DNA of 64,000 bases from Shewanella mangrovisoli (lineage in GTDB: Bacteria > Pseudomonadota > Gammaproteobacteria > Enterobacterales > Shewanellaceae), in assembly GCF_019457635.1 (NCBI RefSeq), contig NZ_CP080412.1:744001-808000 (forward strand). The letters run 5' to 3'. The translations under genes and the position numbers were made by a program. This document shows, piece after piece, positions 47,347 to 57,095 of this stretch (its first letter is position 1; the number at the start of each line of letters is the position of its first letter). The notes under the pieces are model-generated. The model was not told the DNA's origin. It saw nothing but the letters and a program-made list of their open reading frames with translations, and ran no database searches.

Positions 47347-50300
47347 ATGCCAAGCTTGATTCGTATTGTGCTGATTGATACGCACCTTCCGGGCGTTGTG
47401 GAACTCGCCCTCAATGGCCATACCAATATTTGTGGTACTAACGCCTCGGGTAAAACCACTCTACAACGTTTAGTGCCTGTATTTTATGGCGAATATCCTA
47501 GCCGCGTGGTGCCTTCAACCCGTGACAGTTTCGAGCGTTGGTACTTGCCACACGATTCAAGCTACATCATTTACGAATATCAAAAGGCCGATGGCTTGCT
47601 CTACCAAGCCGTGCTGGCGTCGGCGGGCGATGGTAAAGGGGTGAACTACCGTTTTATCGGCAAAGGTTTCGAGTTAAGCGATTACATTAAAACCCAAAAT
47701 GGTGACACCATTTTATGCCACACCATGGCAGAACTGGGGCGCGAATTAAAACGCCAAGGCGTAGCCACCACTAACCTGCTGAATACCCGCGAATACCGCG
47801 CGATTATTCAAAACGATCGCACTCTGTTAAGCACGGGCAGCAACCGCAGCGAACTGCGAGCCTATGCGCACCAATTCGCCCTGTGTGAAGGTGAGCATTC
47901 ACTGCGCCATATCGAAAAACTCGCCAAGGCGGTGCACTCCAAAGAAGGCAAAATGGAAACGGTCAAATCCATGATTGCCGCCATTTTGGAAGAAGACGGG
48001 GTTAATCCACCTAGTTCACGCCTCAATCCGCAACGCGTCGAGGCGTGGATCCGCGAGAGTCAATTAATTCAAGGCTTTGAAGTGATCCGCCCCGAGTTTG
48101 AAAAGCTCGAGCAGGAATTTAACCAATTGCTCAGCGCAGAAATGCGTCTCTCGAGCCTGTCCCGTGGTTATCGCAACGACGAAAGCCTAGAGGCCGATCG
48201 TTTAGAGATCCAACAAACCCTATCTAAGGAGCTGAATTTAAAGCTTCGAATGTTGGACGACGAATGGAAAGAAGTGCGTGACGAGCTTAACCTCGACCTA
48301 TCCGCCGCCAAGGGCGACGTGGCTAAGTGCGAGTACGAGCTAGATGCGATTGAAGATCAGCACGGCGCCTTTTTAGATGCCAATATCGAGCAAGCCAAGG
48401 CCGACCTGGACATGCTGCCAAACTGGCGCGCGGACATGGAAAACTTAAGCGAGCGCCATAAATTACAAACCGAAAAACACCAAGATATTGAAGCGGCTTA
48501 CAATGCCCGCCGCAGCAAAATTGGCGAGCAGTTAAACCGCGAGCTCGAAGGCTTACACGCGGATCAGGATAAACAACGTGAAGCGCGCGACAAACAGCGT
48601 GAAGTGGCAAGAGCCGATCTTGATGCCCTCGAAGCCCAATGGCGTAGCCAAATGGATGCGGGTAAGGCGAGCTTTAGCGAGCAGGAATATCAATTCAAAC
48701 TCAATGCCGCCGAGCTTAAATTACGTGTCGATGGCGTGACCTACACCGAGGAAGAAAAGTTAAGCCTCGCAATTTTCGACGAGCGCATTCACCGCGCCGA
48801 CGAAGAGCAAGAAAGCTGCAATGCTAAGGTTGAACGTTTAAGTAACGATGAGCGTAAGCTGCGCGCCAAACGCGAGCAAGCCAACGAAGCCCTACGTATC
48901 GCTAGCCTGCGGGTTAACGAGCGCCAAACCGCGCTCGATGAACTGCACCATATGCTGTTCCCGCAGTCCCATACCTTGCTCGAATTCCTGCGTAAGGAAG
49001 CCCAAGGTTGGGAGCAGAGTCTGGGTAAAGTGATTGCGCCCGAGTTACTGCATCGCACCGATTTGCATCCGAGCGTGACGGGGACGAGCGACACCCTGTT
49101 TGGGGTGCATTTGGATCTTAAAGCCATTGATGTGCCTGAATATGCCGCCTCCGAGCAGGAACTGCGCATTCGTTTAAGCAAGGCCGAAGAAGCACTGCAA
49201 AGCGCGCAGGAATTACAGGCCGAGGCCGAATCTCAGCTGGTGGCGATTAACGGCGAGCTGGATAAACTCAGCCGTGAACTGACCTTTGCCCGCACGGCTT
49301 ACAAGAATAGCCGCGATGATTTACGTCGTCTGTTCGATGAAAAACGCAGTGAGCAGGACAAGATCAACAAGGCGCTGGCCGAGCGTAAAGCCTTTGCCCA
49401 GCAGCGCTTAACTCAACTCGATGGCGAGTTGAAGCAGCTTAAGCATCAACACCAGCTCTGGCTCGAAGAGCAAAAAGAGCAGGCGCTCGAAGCGCGGATG
49501 GAAAAACAAGCCTACTGGCAGGAAGTGATTGGCGCGCTCGACAATCAACTCGGGCAAATCAAGGCCACCATCGACGCTCGCCGCGAAAGCGCTAAGGCCG
49601 AGCAGAAAGCCTGCGAAACCTGGTACAAAAACGAGCTTAAATCCCGCGGTGTGGATGAGGACAATATCCTTAAACTCAAGCAACAAATCCGTGAGCTTGA
49701 AACCAAAATCAGCCGCGCCGAGCAGCGCCGCAGCGAAGTACTGCGCTTCGACGATTGGTATCAACACACTTGGTTGCTGCGTAAGCCTAAGTTGCAGACC
49801 CAATTGAGCGATGTGAAACGTGCCGCCTCGGAAATCGATCAGCAGCTTAAAGCTAAGACTCAAGAGGTGAAGACCCGCCGTCAACAACTCGAGACCGACC
49901 GTAAGGCCTCGGATGCGGCGCAGATTGAAGCCTCTGAAAACTTAACCAAACTGCGCGCCGTGATGCGTAAGTTGGCCGAGCTGAAACTGCCCGCCAACAA
50001 TGAAGAAGCTCAGGGTAGCCTCGGTGAGCGTTTGCGTCAGGGCGAAGACTTACTGCTAAAACGCGATTATTTGATGGGCTCGGTTAAGCAATATGTGGAG
50101 CATTTCGACTCTGTGATTGCCAGCAAGTCAGGCTCAGGTTTAGCCGAGACTTGGGAGCGTGCCCGCGAAGAGTCGAGCTTTATTAACGACAAAGGTATTC
50201 GCCTGCTGGATTACCGCAAGCTAGTGCCACAGCTAGAACAGTTACTCAATGTGATTGTGCCGCAATCGATTATGGCGCTGCGTGAACAGGGGCGGATCTT

Positions 50301-51018
50301 CGGAGTCGACTTAACCGCCTTCTACGATGTGCTTGCCGATATCGATCGTCGCATCGCCTCCCAGAGTGCACGTATTACCCGCGAAGTGGGCGAGGAGTTA
50401 TTCCTCGATGGCGTATCCGAGTCTGCGGTCCGTATTCGCTCTAAGATCAGTGAATTAGAGTTTTGGCCTGAGCTTGAACAGTTCGTTAAAGCCTTTAAAC
50501 AGTGGAAGGCCGACGGCTTTAATGGTCTGCCCGATGAGGAATACACCAACAGCATGCGCCGCGCCTTAGACATTATTGGTCGCGCGGCCTTAACTGGCGG
50601 CATTGCTAAGTTGCTGGAAATCGAGCTGCGTCTCAAAGAGGGCAATAGCGACCTGATTATCCGCACCGACAGACAGCTGAACGAATCCTCCAGCCACGGT
50701 ATGGCTTATCTGATCTTGTGTAAGTTCCTGTTGGCATTCACGCGCTTGCTACGTGGCCGTGCCGATGTGACCATTCACTGGCCGATCGACGAGCTGGGCA
50801 CGCTGCACCACACCAACGTGAAGAAGATTTTCGATGCCTGTGGTAACAACAATATCAGCGTGTTAGGCGCCTTCCCGAACCCTGAGTCAGAAGTGCTGAA
50901 CCTATTCGAGAACCGTTACATTATCAATAAACAAACCAAGAAGTTGCAGGTGGTGAAGCCCAAAGCCAATCCGATTGCCGATATGTTGAGTAAACGCCTG
51001 AGCAAGGAGGCCATCTAA
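47347..51018 (+). CDS. MksB/JetC-like SMC ATPase
   Basis: A 1223-residue SMC-type ATPase. Walker A is GTNASGKT (30–37). A long coiled coil spans about 240–900, rich in heptads and E/K/Q, with an interruption near 560–640 that may be the hinge. The C-terminal head has signature-like LNESSSHGMAYLI and Walker B WPIDELGTL. The size and the two small genes behind it match MukB/MksB/JetC, the ATPase of condensin-like complexes that load on DNA. The start at 47347 follows AAGGA; a longer frame from 47284 is less likely. It overlaps the next gene by one base. Confidence 0.85.
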   Translation: MPSLIRIVLIDTHLPGVVELALNGHTNICGTNASGKTTLQRLVPVFYGEYPSRVVPSTRDSFERWYLPHDSSYIIYEYQKADGLLYQAVLASAGDGKGVNYRFIGKGFELSDYIKTQNGDTILCHTMAELGRELKRQGVATTNLLNTREYRAIIQNDRTLLSTGSNRSELRAYAHQFALCEGEHSLRHIEKLAKAVHSKEGKMETVKSMIAAILEEDGVNPPSSRLNPQRVEAWIRESQLIQGFEVIRPEFEKLEQEFNQLLSAEMRLSSLSRGYRNDESLEADRLEIQQTLSKELNLKLRMLDDEWKEVRDELNLDLSAAKGDVAKCEYELDAIEDQHGAFLDANIEQAKADLDMLPNWRADMENLSERHKLQTEKHQDIEAAYNARRSKIGEQLNRELEGLHADQDKQREARDKQREVARADLDALEAQWRSQMDAGKASFSEQEYQFKLNAAELKLRVDGVTYTEEEKLSLAIFDERIHRADEEQESCNAKVERLSNDERKLRAKREQANEALRIASLRVNERQTALDELHHMLFPQSHTLLEFLRKEAQGWEQSLGKVIAPELLHRTDLHPSVTGTSDTLFGVHLDLKAIDVPEYAASEQELRIRLSKAEEALQSAQELQAEAESQLVAINGELDKLSRELTFARTAYKNSRDDLRRLFDEKRSEQDKINKALAERKAFAQQRLTQLDGELKQLKHQHQLWLEEQKEQALEARMEKQAYWQEVIGALDNQLGQIKATIDARRESAKAEQKACETWYKNELKSRGVDEDNILKLKQQIRELETKISRAEQRRSEVLRFDDWYQHTWLLRKPKLQTQLSDVKRAASEIDQQLKAKTQEVKTRRQQLETDRKASDAAQIEASENLTKLRAVMRKLAELKLPANNEEAQGSLGERLRQGEDLLLKRDYLMGSVKQYVEHFDSVIASKSGSGLAETWERAREESSFINDKGIRLLDYRKLVPQLEQLLNVIVPQSIMALREQGRIFGVDLTAFYDVLADIDRRIASQSARITREVGEELFLDGVSESAVRIRSKISELEFWPELEQFVKAFKQWKADGFNGLPDEEYTNSMRRALDIIGRAALTGGIAKLLEIELRLKEGNSDLIIRTDRQLNESSSHGMAYLILCKFLLAFTRLLRGRADVTIHWPIDELGTLHHTNVKKIFDACGNNNISVLGAFPNPESEVLNLFENRYIINKQTKKLQVVKPKANPIADMLSKRLSKEAI

Positions 51019-51683
51019 TGAGTGCTGCCATGAATGAGTCAAACCAAACCGTATTAGTCGGCACGGGCGCCATTATCGAACTCTTGCTAAAAGGTGAGTT
51101 TATTTGCCGCACCACCAATGAAGATGGCTGGCGCGCATTGAAAAATAACAGTACCCGCGAGCGAGTCGAGGCTTATCTGAATCAAATCAATCGCACCGTG
51201 GCTTCGGCCGCCGAGGGCGATGTGTTTTTCTGCGGTTATTTGCAGTTAGGCGAAAGCGAACGCAAGGTGATTTCATCGCAGTTTAAGGATATTTGTCAGG
51301 CACTTATCCCTATGGTGGAGTGGCTGGTATTAGTGCAGGAAGCCAGTGGTCAAGATGCCCCCTTAAGCGAAGGCGCGCCAGTGCGATTAACCGAGCTGCA
51401 AAGCCGAATTGAAGATACCCCCGCGTTTCGTGAGCAGTTGGCCAAACTCAGCCAATACCGTTTATTCGGTTCAACCAGTACCAATAGCGATGCACAAATT
51501 AAGTTAGTGTTCAAACGCTTAGTGGAGCTTGGTTATCTGGTGCGCCCCAACGTTGAAAAACAGATTTATATCGCCACCGGCAAGCTGGATTACCTGTACG
51601 AAGTGATCCGCTTTATCGACGAAACCGAAGGCCTAAGCCTAGAAGCTCAGGCGGAAACGGCGACGCAGCGGGATTTACTATGA
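51018..51683 (+). CDS. MksE/JetB-like subunit
   Basis: A 221-residue soluble protein, mostly helical with winged-helix character (LVFKRLVELGYLVRPNVEKQIYIATGKLDYLYEVIRFIDETE). This is the expected size and position for the MukE/MksE (DUF4194-like) subunit that binds the kleisin. The ATG overlaps the SMC stop (TAATG), preceded by AAGGAGG. Assignment rests mainly on operon position and size. Confidence 0.72.
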   Translation: MSAAMNESNQTVLVGTGAIIELLLKGEFICRTTNEDGWRALKNNSTRERVEAYLNQINRTVASAAEGDVFFCGYLQLGESERKVISSQFKDICQALIPMVEWLVLVQEASGQDAPLSEGAPVRLTELQSRIEDTPAFREQLAKLSQYRLFGSTSTNSDAQIKLVFKRLVELGYLVRPNVEKQIYIATGKLDYLYEVIRFIDETEGLSLEAQAETATQRDLL

Positions 51684-51725
51684 TGCCTTGGACGATAACG
51701 CATAGCATCAACCAAGGAGGCCATG

Positions 51726-52946
51726 ATGAGCAGTAACTTACATCAGGCTGGGGTTAAGCTACTCAAGCAGTTAGGTCGCCATGCTGACATCATTATGGAT
51801 GCCTATCTGGCCGGTTCGCTTAAGGAAGAGAGCCATGACCCCGCCGTGGTTGAAAAACTCAAGCAGGCGGGGATTTTATGGCGCCCAGAGCCAGACCAAG
51901 AGTTGCGCCTTAAACGCTCGGTGCGTGCCTTGCTCGAAGAGGGCTTAAGTGATGAGCGCAATCGCCAAATCGACTCCAACGTCGGCTCGGCGCTCGCCAC
52001 CATTAAGACCTTGGCCGACCACTATAAAGAAGCGCGCCACAGCTCAGATTACAGCGCCGCCGAGGCGTATCTGTCTGATTTAAGTGAGCATGTATATAGC
52101 TTTGCCGATAGTTTACGCTACTCCATCCGCGTGTTGTGGGGGCGCATCAACAACGAGTTCGGTTATGTCGGCACCATTAATGCTAAGATCCGTGAAAACG
52201 AACTTGCCCAGAGCCAAGTATCTGAATTACTCAATGGCTTGGAGATGTTCCAGTTCAGCGAATTAGGTGAAATCGCCGGTGATATCCGTGAGCTGCGTAA
52301 GTTGCTGGTAACCACCTTGCAGGAAACCATGAGCGACTGCGCCCAGGAACTCAGTGTGGTACAGGGCAGGTTGCTGGAACTCCTCGGCCGCTTTAGGCAA
52401 ATTCGCGGCCGTACCCGCTTGCTTAAGGGCTGGTTGCTATACACAGATTTGCATCCGGATTATCGCCCTGCGGACCATGTGTCCCACAAGGAAATCCCGA
52501 GTCTTTTCAATCGCGCCGAAGTGTTATTGGCCCCAGCGTCTGTGGATGTGCATAACGCCAGCCAAGAGTTTGAGCTGATGAATATCGTCGCCCATATCAA
52601 GGCGATTAGCCGTCAGGGCATAGTCGAGACTGTGCGCGAGCAGGATGTGGCCGTGCCGCTGACGCAGAATGAAGACTTTGATATTCCTGATAATCCACTC
52701 AAGCAAGCGGTCGACACTTACTTTGTCGACGTGATTGAGTCGGGCTTACGCCAGTCGGCGCTCGATTACTTAGCCGAAAAAGCCCTACCTTGGGATGCCG
52801 AAAGCTGGATTTATCAAGTGATTGGTGGCTACGAAGGTTTACCCGATGAGCATAAGGCTTACTTCGAGCTGGAGCCCTTAGGCGAACCGCACCCCATCTA
52901 CAGTGGTAACTTTATTATCCGCGATGTGGAATTATGGCTCGCCTAG
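51726..52946 (+). CDS. MksF/JetA-like kleisin subunit
   Basis: A 406-residue soluble, largely helical protein with coiled-coil character (~60–215: SVRALLEEGLSDERNRQI; ALATIKTLADHYKEARH; NELAQSQVSELLNGLEM). It is the third gene of the operon and corresponds in size to MukF/MksF, the kleisin bridging the SMC heads. The start at 51726 lies five bases after AAGGAGG; an ATG three bases earlier would be too close. No JetD-like nuclease gene follows, unlike complete Wadjet systems. Relation to a defined family needs a profile search. Confidence 0.72.
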   Translation: MSSNLHQAGVKLLKQLGRHADIIMDAYLAGSLKEESHDPAVVEKLKQAGILWRPEPDQELRLKRSVRALLEEGLSDERNRQIDSNVGSALATIKTLADHYKEARHSSDYSAAEAYLSDLSEHVYSFADSLRYSIRVLWGRINNEFGYVGTINAKIRENELAQSQVSELLNGLEMFQFSELGEIAGDIRELRKLLVTTLQETMSDCAQELSVVQGRLLELLGRFRQIRGRTRLLKGWLLYTDLHPDYRPADHVSHKEIPSLFNRAEVLLAPASVDVHNASQEFELMNIVAHIKAISRQGIVETVREQDVAVPLTQNEDFDIPDNPLKQAVDTYFVDVIESGLRQSALDYLAEKALPWDAESWIYQVIGGYEGLPDEHKAYFELEPLGEPHPIYSGNFIIRDVELWLA

Positions 52947-52965
52947 GCAAGCTGCAATTGCAACT

Positions 52966-52998
52966 CTTGGAGAGTGTTTATCTTAACCGCTCTCCAAG
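52966..52998 (+). terminator. hairpin after SMC operon
   Basis: A perfect 9-bp stem CTTGGAGAG/CTCTCCAAG with a 15-base loop, 20 bases after the last stop. It has no T run, so it may be a weak or Rho-assisted end. Confidence 0.5.
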
Positions 52999-53692
52999 GG
53001 TTACATTTAGTCTCAATCCCTAATGGGCGAGTCATTTACCCGAGTAGCAGTACAAGCAAAAGTGCAAGCAAATACACTGGAAAATATGGAATAGCCGTTC
53101 TGGCCATCGTCTAGTCGCTCGTCATGCATTTTAATTCCTAAGTGTTTCACCTCAATAAGTCTCGTCAGTTTAATCTTTACCTTCTGCCGACTTAAAAAAT
53201 TGGCGGCAATTAAGCCTTTGGTTAACTCAGCAGCGCATTAGCATTAAACAGCAGCACCTGCTGGCTCATCGGCTCGAGCTAGTGCTACTGGCATATTGTT
53301 AGTCGTTATCCTTCCCCATCTCTCTGTAAATATCACAATTTATAGTTTTTAATTCTAATTAAGCTGTTTATTTGGATTTTAAATCTAGCGTTATTCAGGC
53401 TTAATCGATTAATTGTGTTTATTTGGTTTAAATACTGTTTAAATTTTGATTTTTTAACTTGCATCTTTATAGCGTGATTATTAACCGATAATTTTATTTT
53501 TAATAAAAATCAGATAAATACAAATTTTTTGTGATGGGTTTGGCTTAATTGAAAATGAAATAAGTAAATTTATTCATTGAATTTACTGCCAGCATGTTTC
53601 ACTATCCCCGCCTGAACCGAAAAGGGAATGGCGATTTTGCTCATCAAGGAAGATGAAGAATAAAAGATGAGCTATTTGGGGAAACCATAAGC
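52999..53692. promoter_or_regulatory. long AT-rich region before symporter gene
   Basis: About 690 bases without a gene and very AT-rich from 53330 on, with runs such as TTTTATTTTTAATAAAAAT. It is likely to carry the promoter of the symporter gene. A CRP half-site-like TTTTGTGATG is at ~53530. No ORF or repeat family was found. Confidence 0.4.
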
Positions 53693-54943
53693 ATGATTAA
53701 ATCACTTTCGACACGGATCTTTATCGGTCTGTTTGCGGGACTCATTCTTGGCACCTTAGTGCAATATTTTCTAAACGATATTGGCTTTTTTTCTGGCAAT
53801 TTAGTCGAACTGGCTGGCGGCGTCGGCACTATGTTCGTCAATATGATCATGATGTTGGTCGTGCCTCTAGTGTTTGTCAGTATCGTTTGTGGCGTGTGTG
53901 AGCTGCAGGACTTAAAAAGCTTTGGCCGCCTTGGCGGCAAAACCTTCGGCTTTTACATCGTTAATACCCTGGTCGCTATCTCAACCGCCCTGTTAGTGGT
54001 GCTATTGCTCGACCCAGGTAAAGGCGTCGATATGAGCAGCACCGATGGTGTGGCCATTACCGCGACCGAACTCCCCAGCTTGATGGCGCTGCTGATTGAT
54101 ATAGTGCCGCGCAACCCGGTGGCGGCTTTTATGTCGGGCAATATGCTGCAAGTGATCTTTATGGCACTGATGTTGGGCGGGGTGATTAAATCCCTCGGCG
54201 AGCATGTGGCTGGCGCGGTACAAGGTTTTCAAACCGCCAATAAAATCATGATGAAACTGATTTCTGTGGTGATGAGTCTTGCGCCTTATGGCGTGTTTGC
54301 GCTGATGTTTAAGTTAGGCGCCACCTTAGATGCGGCGGTATTTATCAGTGTGCTCGAATATGTCGTGATCATTCTGGCGCTGTTATTACTGTGGATTTTT
54401 GTGGTCTATCCGCTGGCAGTAGGGTTCTTCACACCGATTTCGGCCAAGAGCTTTCGCGAGAAAACCCAAGAGCAAGTGCTGTTTTCCCTGTCTACCGCCA
54501 GCTCTAATGCCACGATTCCTGTGACTATGCGCACCCTAACGGAAAAGCTTGGGGTTAACCGCGCCGTGGCAGGCTTTGGTGTGCCGCTCGGGGCGACCAT
54601 GAATATGGGCGGTGTGGCGATTTATATCACGATTGCGATTTTCTTTGTTGCCAATGCCTTCGGTATGCCAATCACCAGCGAGCAGCTGCCATCGCTGCTG
54701 TTTAGTATCTTTTTGTTATCTGTTGGCGCGGGTGGTGTACCCGGTGGCGGCATGGTGATGATCGGGGTGTTAATCCATCAAATGGGCTTGCCGATTGAAG
54801 CCTTTGCGATTGTGGCCGCACTGGATCGCATCATCGACATGGTGCTGACCTCTTGCAACGTGGTGGGGGATACGGCGGTATTGACCATAGTCGATCAAAC
54901 CGAAAAGGCCCATCAAGTCGAGCTGGCCGATAGCGAGTCTTAA
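53693..54943 (+). CDS. dicarboxylate/amino acid:cation symporter
   Basis: A 416-residue inner-membrane transporter of the DAACS (GltP/DctA) family, importing acidic amino acids or C4-dicarboxylates with Na+ or H+. Seen: about eight transmembrane helices plus re-entrant loops, the serine-rich FSLSTASSNATIPVTMRT hairpin, and the MNMGGVAIYITIAI motif. The later GAGGVPGGGMVMIGV and DRIIDMVLTSCNVVGD motifs are also present. The exact substrate cannot be read. It is a single gene ending in a strong terminator. Confidence 0.9.
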   Translation: MIKSLSTRIFIGLFAGLILGTLVQYFLNDIGFFSGNLVELAGGVGTMFVNMIMMLVVPLVFVSIVCGVCELQDLKSFGRLGGKTFGFYIVNTLVAISTALLVVLLLDPGKGVDMSSTDGVAITATELPSLMALLIDIVPRNPVAAFMSGNMLQVIFMALMLGGVIKSLGEHVAGAVQGFQTANKIMMKLISVVMSLAPYGVFALMFKLGATLDAAVFISVLEYVVIILALLLLWIFVVYPLAVGFFTPISAKSFREKTQEQVLFSLSTASSNATIPVTMRTLTEKLGVNRAVAGFGVPLGATMNMGGVAIYITIAIFFVANAFGMPITSEQLPSLLFSIFLLSVGAGGVPGGGMVMIGVLIHQMGLPIEAFAIVAALDRIIDMVLTSCNVVGDTAVLTIVDQTEKAHQVELADSES

Positions 54944-54952
54944 ATCGCATAA

Positions 54953-54985
54953 CTAAAAAAGCCACTGATAACAGTGGCTTTTTTG
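54953..54985. terminator. bidirectional terminator
   Basis: A perfect stem AAAAAAGCCACTG/CAGTGGCTTTTTT with loop ATAA lies between the symporter gene and a convergent − strand gene. Confidence 0.9.
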
Positions 54986-54995
54986 TATCATTGCC

Positions 54996-55466
54996 TTACT
55001 TACTACACTGCTGTTTTAGCTGGCTGACCGCTTCACTAAATCCCACGGCCACTAAGGTTGAGCTAGTATATTTGCTTGAGCGAAACGAAACCGCCTCAAG
55101 GCTTAATTCTTGGGTTTGCAGCTCAGCCAACGCCTGCCACAGATCGTCATCCGCCTTTGGCAGACTGGTAAAGTTCATCAAGGTCGCGGTGCCGCGAAAT
55201 TTCACACTGTGCTGCTTGTCGCTGCGAATTATCAACACGCTCGGATCGCTACCAAATGCAAAGGATTCGCCCATAGTCACGTTTAAAATGGGTTGGGTTT
55301 CGCCTATGGAGCAGCTTAAGCTCAGCTTGAGGCCTTTATCGATAAAGTCGATGCTATGGCTCTTAGGGGCGGGCTCTGCGATATCTAAGGTTGTGGCTAA
55401 ATCTTCCTTGGCATATGCGTAGCCTAAATGACTAACAAGCATGAGGGCCAGTAACTGTGTTTTCAC
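54996..55466 (-). CDS. exported protein, unknown function
   Basis: A 156-residue protein with a clear signal peptide (MKTQLLALMLVSHLGYAYA, cleavage near 19). The mature part is predicted strand-rich with two Cys (SCSIGE and the C-terminal QQCSK) that could form a disulfide. I do not recognise the family. It is a single gene with its terminator at 54953–54985. Confidence 0.78.
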   Translation of the reverse strand: MKTQLLALMLVSHLGYAYAKEDLATTLDIAEPAPKSHSIDFIDKGLKLSLSCSIGETQPILNVTMGESFAFGSDPSVLIIRSDKQHSVKFRGTATLMNFTSLPKADDDLWQALAELQTQELSLEAVSFRSSKYTSSTLVAVGFSEAVSQLKQQCSK

Positions 55467-55902
55467 TTTACTACCTTGTTAATTGTGCGGACGAATACCG
55501 ATGATGATGTGTAGCTCTTTGTCAAAATGTTGGCGATTATAAAGAATTTTGACACGTTTGAATAACCCTTTTGGGCTATTTAGTCTTGAATTTGATTCAA
55601 AAGCTTAGCCTTTGGTATCAAGCGCCGTTTAGGTTAAGACTCGGGCTATTATCTCAAGCAATAATTTCAATTTAAACATGAGGTTATGTAGCTCAGCTTA
55701 AATTAATACCAAAGTACGAGGCACAGTTTTTATTCAGAAAATAAAAAAGCCACTATTATCAGTGGCTTGTTTTGAACTTAGGTCATCGGCTATTGTTTGG
55801 TACTGGTTGAGTTAATGCCGCTTAGCATTCACATTTAAACAGCACTGATACTTAGACAGCACAGATACTTAAACAGCGCAGGCGCCTACGGGCGATGCCG
55901 CA
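55467..55902. terminator. intergenic region with terminator and tandem repeat
   Basis: An AAGCCACT/AGTGGCTT stem at ~55748–55769 followed on the − strand by TTTTTTATTTT is a plausible terminator for the UPF0114 gene. A 17-bp unit (AGCACTGATACTTAGAC) is repeated imperfectly at ~55841–55876. No gene is seen. Confidence 0.6.
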
Positions 55903-56391
55903 TTACTTACGTGTCAGTTTATCCAAGTAGCCCATGGCAAAGGCCGACAGCACAAAGGTGATATGGATAAGCAAGTACCACATGATTTTGTCGTTATCGA
56001 TATTCTTCACATCCATAAAGATTTTTAGCAGGTGGATAGACGAAATCGCCACAATGGATGCAGCCACTTTGTTTTTCAGTGAACCCGAATCCAATTTACC
56101 CAACCAAGCGAGCTTCTCACTGTCTTCACCGACATCTAGCTGTGAGACAAAATTCTCATAGCCAGAAAACATCACCATCACAATCAGACCGCCTACTAGG
56201 GTGATATCAATCAAGGACAGGGTGACCAGCACTAGATCGACTTCGGTCATCTCAAAAATAATCGGCAAAATATGGAAGATCTCTTGGAAGAATTTAATGC
56301 CTAAACCCAACAACACTAGACTCAGCCCCAAGTAGATGGGCGCCATAATCCAGCGTGATGCGTACATTAGCCTTTCAAATATTTGTTCCAT
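55903..56391 (-). CDS. yqhA: UPF0114 (YqhA-like) membrane protein
   Basis: A 162-residue inner-membrane protein with four transmembrane helices. It begins [23 protein letters not shown] and contains [26 protein letters not shown] and MAFAIMWYL-type segments, as in UPF0114/YqhA proteins of unknown function. The start was set at 56391 because family members begin MEQ..E; an upstream in-frame extension of 21 codons was not used. Confidence 0.85.
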   Translation of the reverse strand: MEQIFERLMYASRWIMAPIYLGLSLVLLGLGIKFFQEIFHILPIIFEMTEVDLVLVTLSLIDITLVGGLIVMVMFSGYENFVSQLDVGEDSEKLAWLGKLDSGSLKNKVAASIVAISSIHLLKIFMDVKNIDNDKIMWYLLIHITFVLSAFAMGYLDKLTRK

Positions 56392-56542
56392 ATAGAGTGA
56401 ACCCTTAGTGGTTAAAGCTTGATAATCGAATCTATGAAACCAAAACAATAACATACTGGGTTAACACCGCGCTATCGGCCAATCGCAAAGGCGTGAGGTA
56501 TATGCAACTAAGCCCAAGTTGCGGGCTTAGCTGATTTGGTTT

Positions 56543-56600
56543 TGCGGCCTTACAGCCTAAGTCAGTTAGGTTAGTGGGGTTTCATCCCACACCCGATAAT
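56543..56600 (+). repeat. partial copy of structured repeat
   Basis: GCGGCCTTACAGCC and the hairpin GTGGGGTTTCATCCCACACC match the left end of the full repeat that starts at 56660, but the rest is missing. Confidence 0.6.
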
Positions 56601-56659
56601 CGTGCTGGTTTGTTTGGCGTTTGAATGGGCAAAGTTATCGCTGTGGGTATATTAGTCAT

Positions 56660-56940
56660 TGCGGCCTTACGGCCGAGGTGAATCAAAGTCGTGGGTCTTC
56701 AACCCACACCCGACCAAAAAGGGAAAAACGCCTGTTCCCCTTTTGGATATCCCCCGGCGTCCCCAACGGAGTTGAAAGCCCCTTGGGCATTTAGCGTCCT
56801 TATGCTACCGCGTCAGACGCTCGTCCCTGATTCGACTGACGCTATCTCGGCATCCATGCCTCGCTCACGCAACGAACGTAAATGCCCTACGGCAACTCCG
56901 AGGGGAGGTGAACTCCTGTGGGTTCGCTGTTGGCTGCTAA
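56660..56940 (+). repeat. ~270-bp structured repeat, copy R1
   Basis: It begins GCGGCCTTACGGCCGAG and ends near CTCCTGTGGGTTCGCTGTTGGC. It folds as nested stems: CCCC-CGGAGTTG (56761–56774) with CAACTCCG-GGGG (56893–56904), GGGCATTTA with TAAATGCCC, GCGTCAG with CTGACGC, and GGCA with TGCC. It also has a GTGGGT/ACCCAC hairpin at the left. Related to R2 and, inverted, R3. A 98-codon frame crossing it is judged spurious. Confidence 0.85.
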
Positions 56941-57095
56941 TCCCAAAAGAGTTATGCCAGTGCCATTCTTCCTTCTCATTTTCCTAAGAAATTTGCCATT
57001 GATGACATTTGTCATCCGTAACTGCTGACAACTCACACTGCCGTGATTTAGCGGATGCAGAGATACTTAAACCATACCAACAAGGAGGCTTAATC

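Noticed and set aside
47347-52946. Complete Wadjet system
   Set aside because: No JetD-like TOPRIM nuclease gene follows; the next gene is a symporter 750 bases away.
56691-56987. 98-codon ORF across repeat R1
   Set aside because: It lies entirely in the structured repeat, and the same peptide stretch (DSTDAISASMPR) is read from inverted R3; no ribosome-binding site. Judged a by-product of the repeat.
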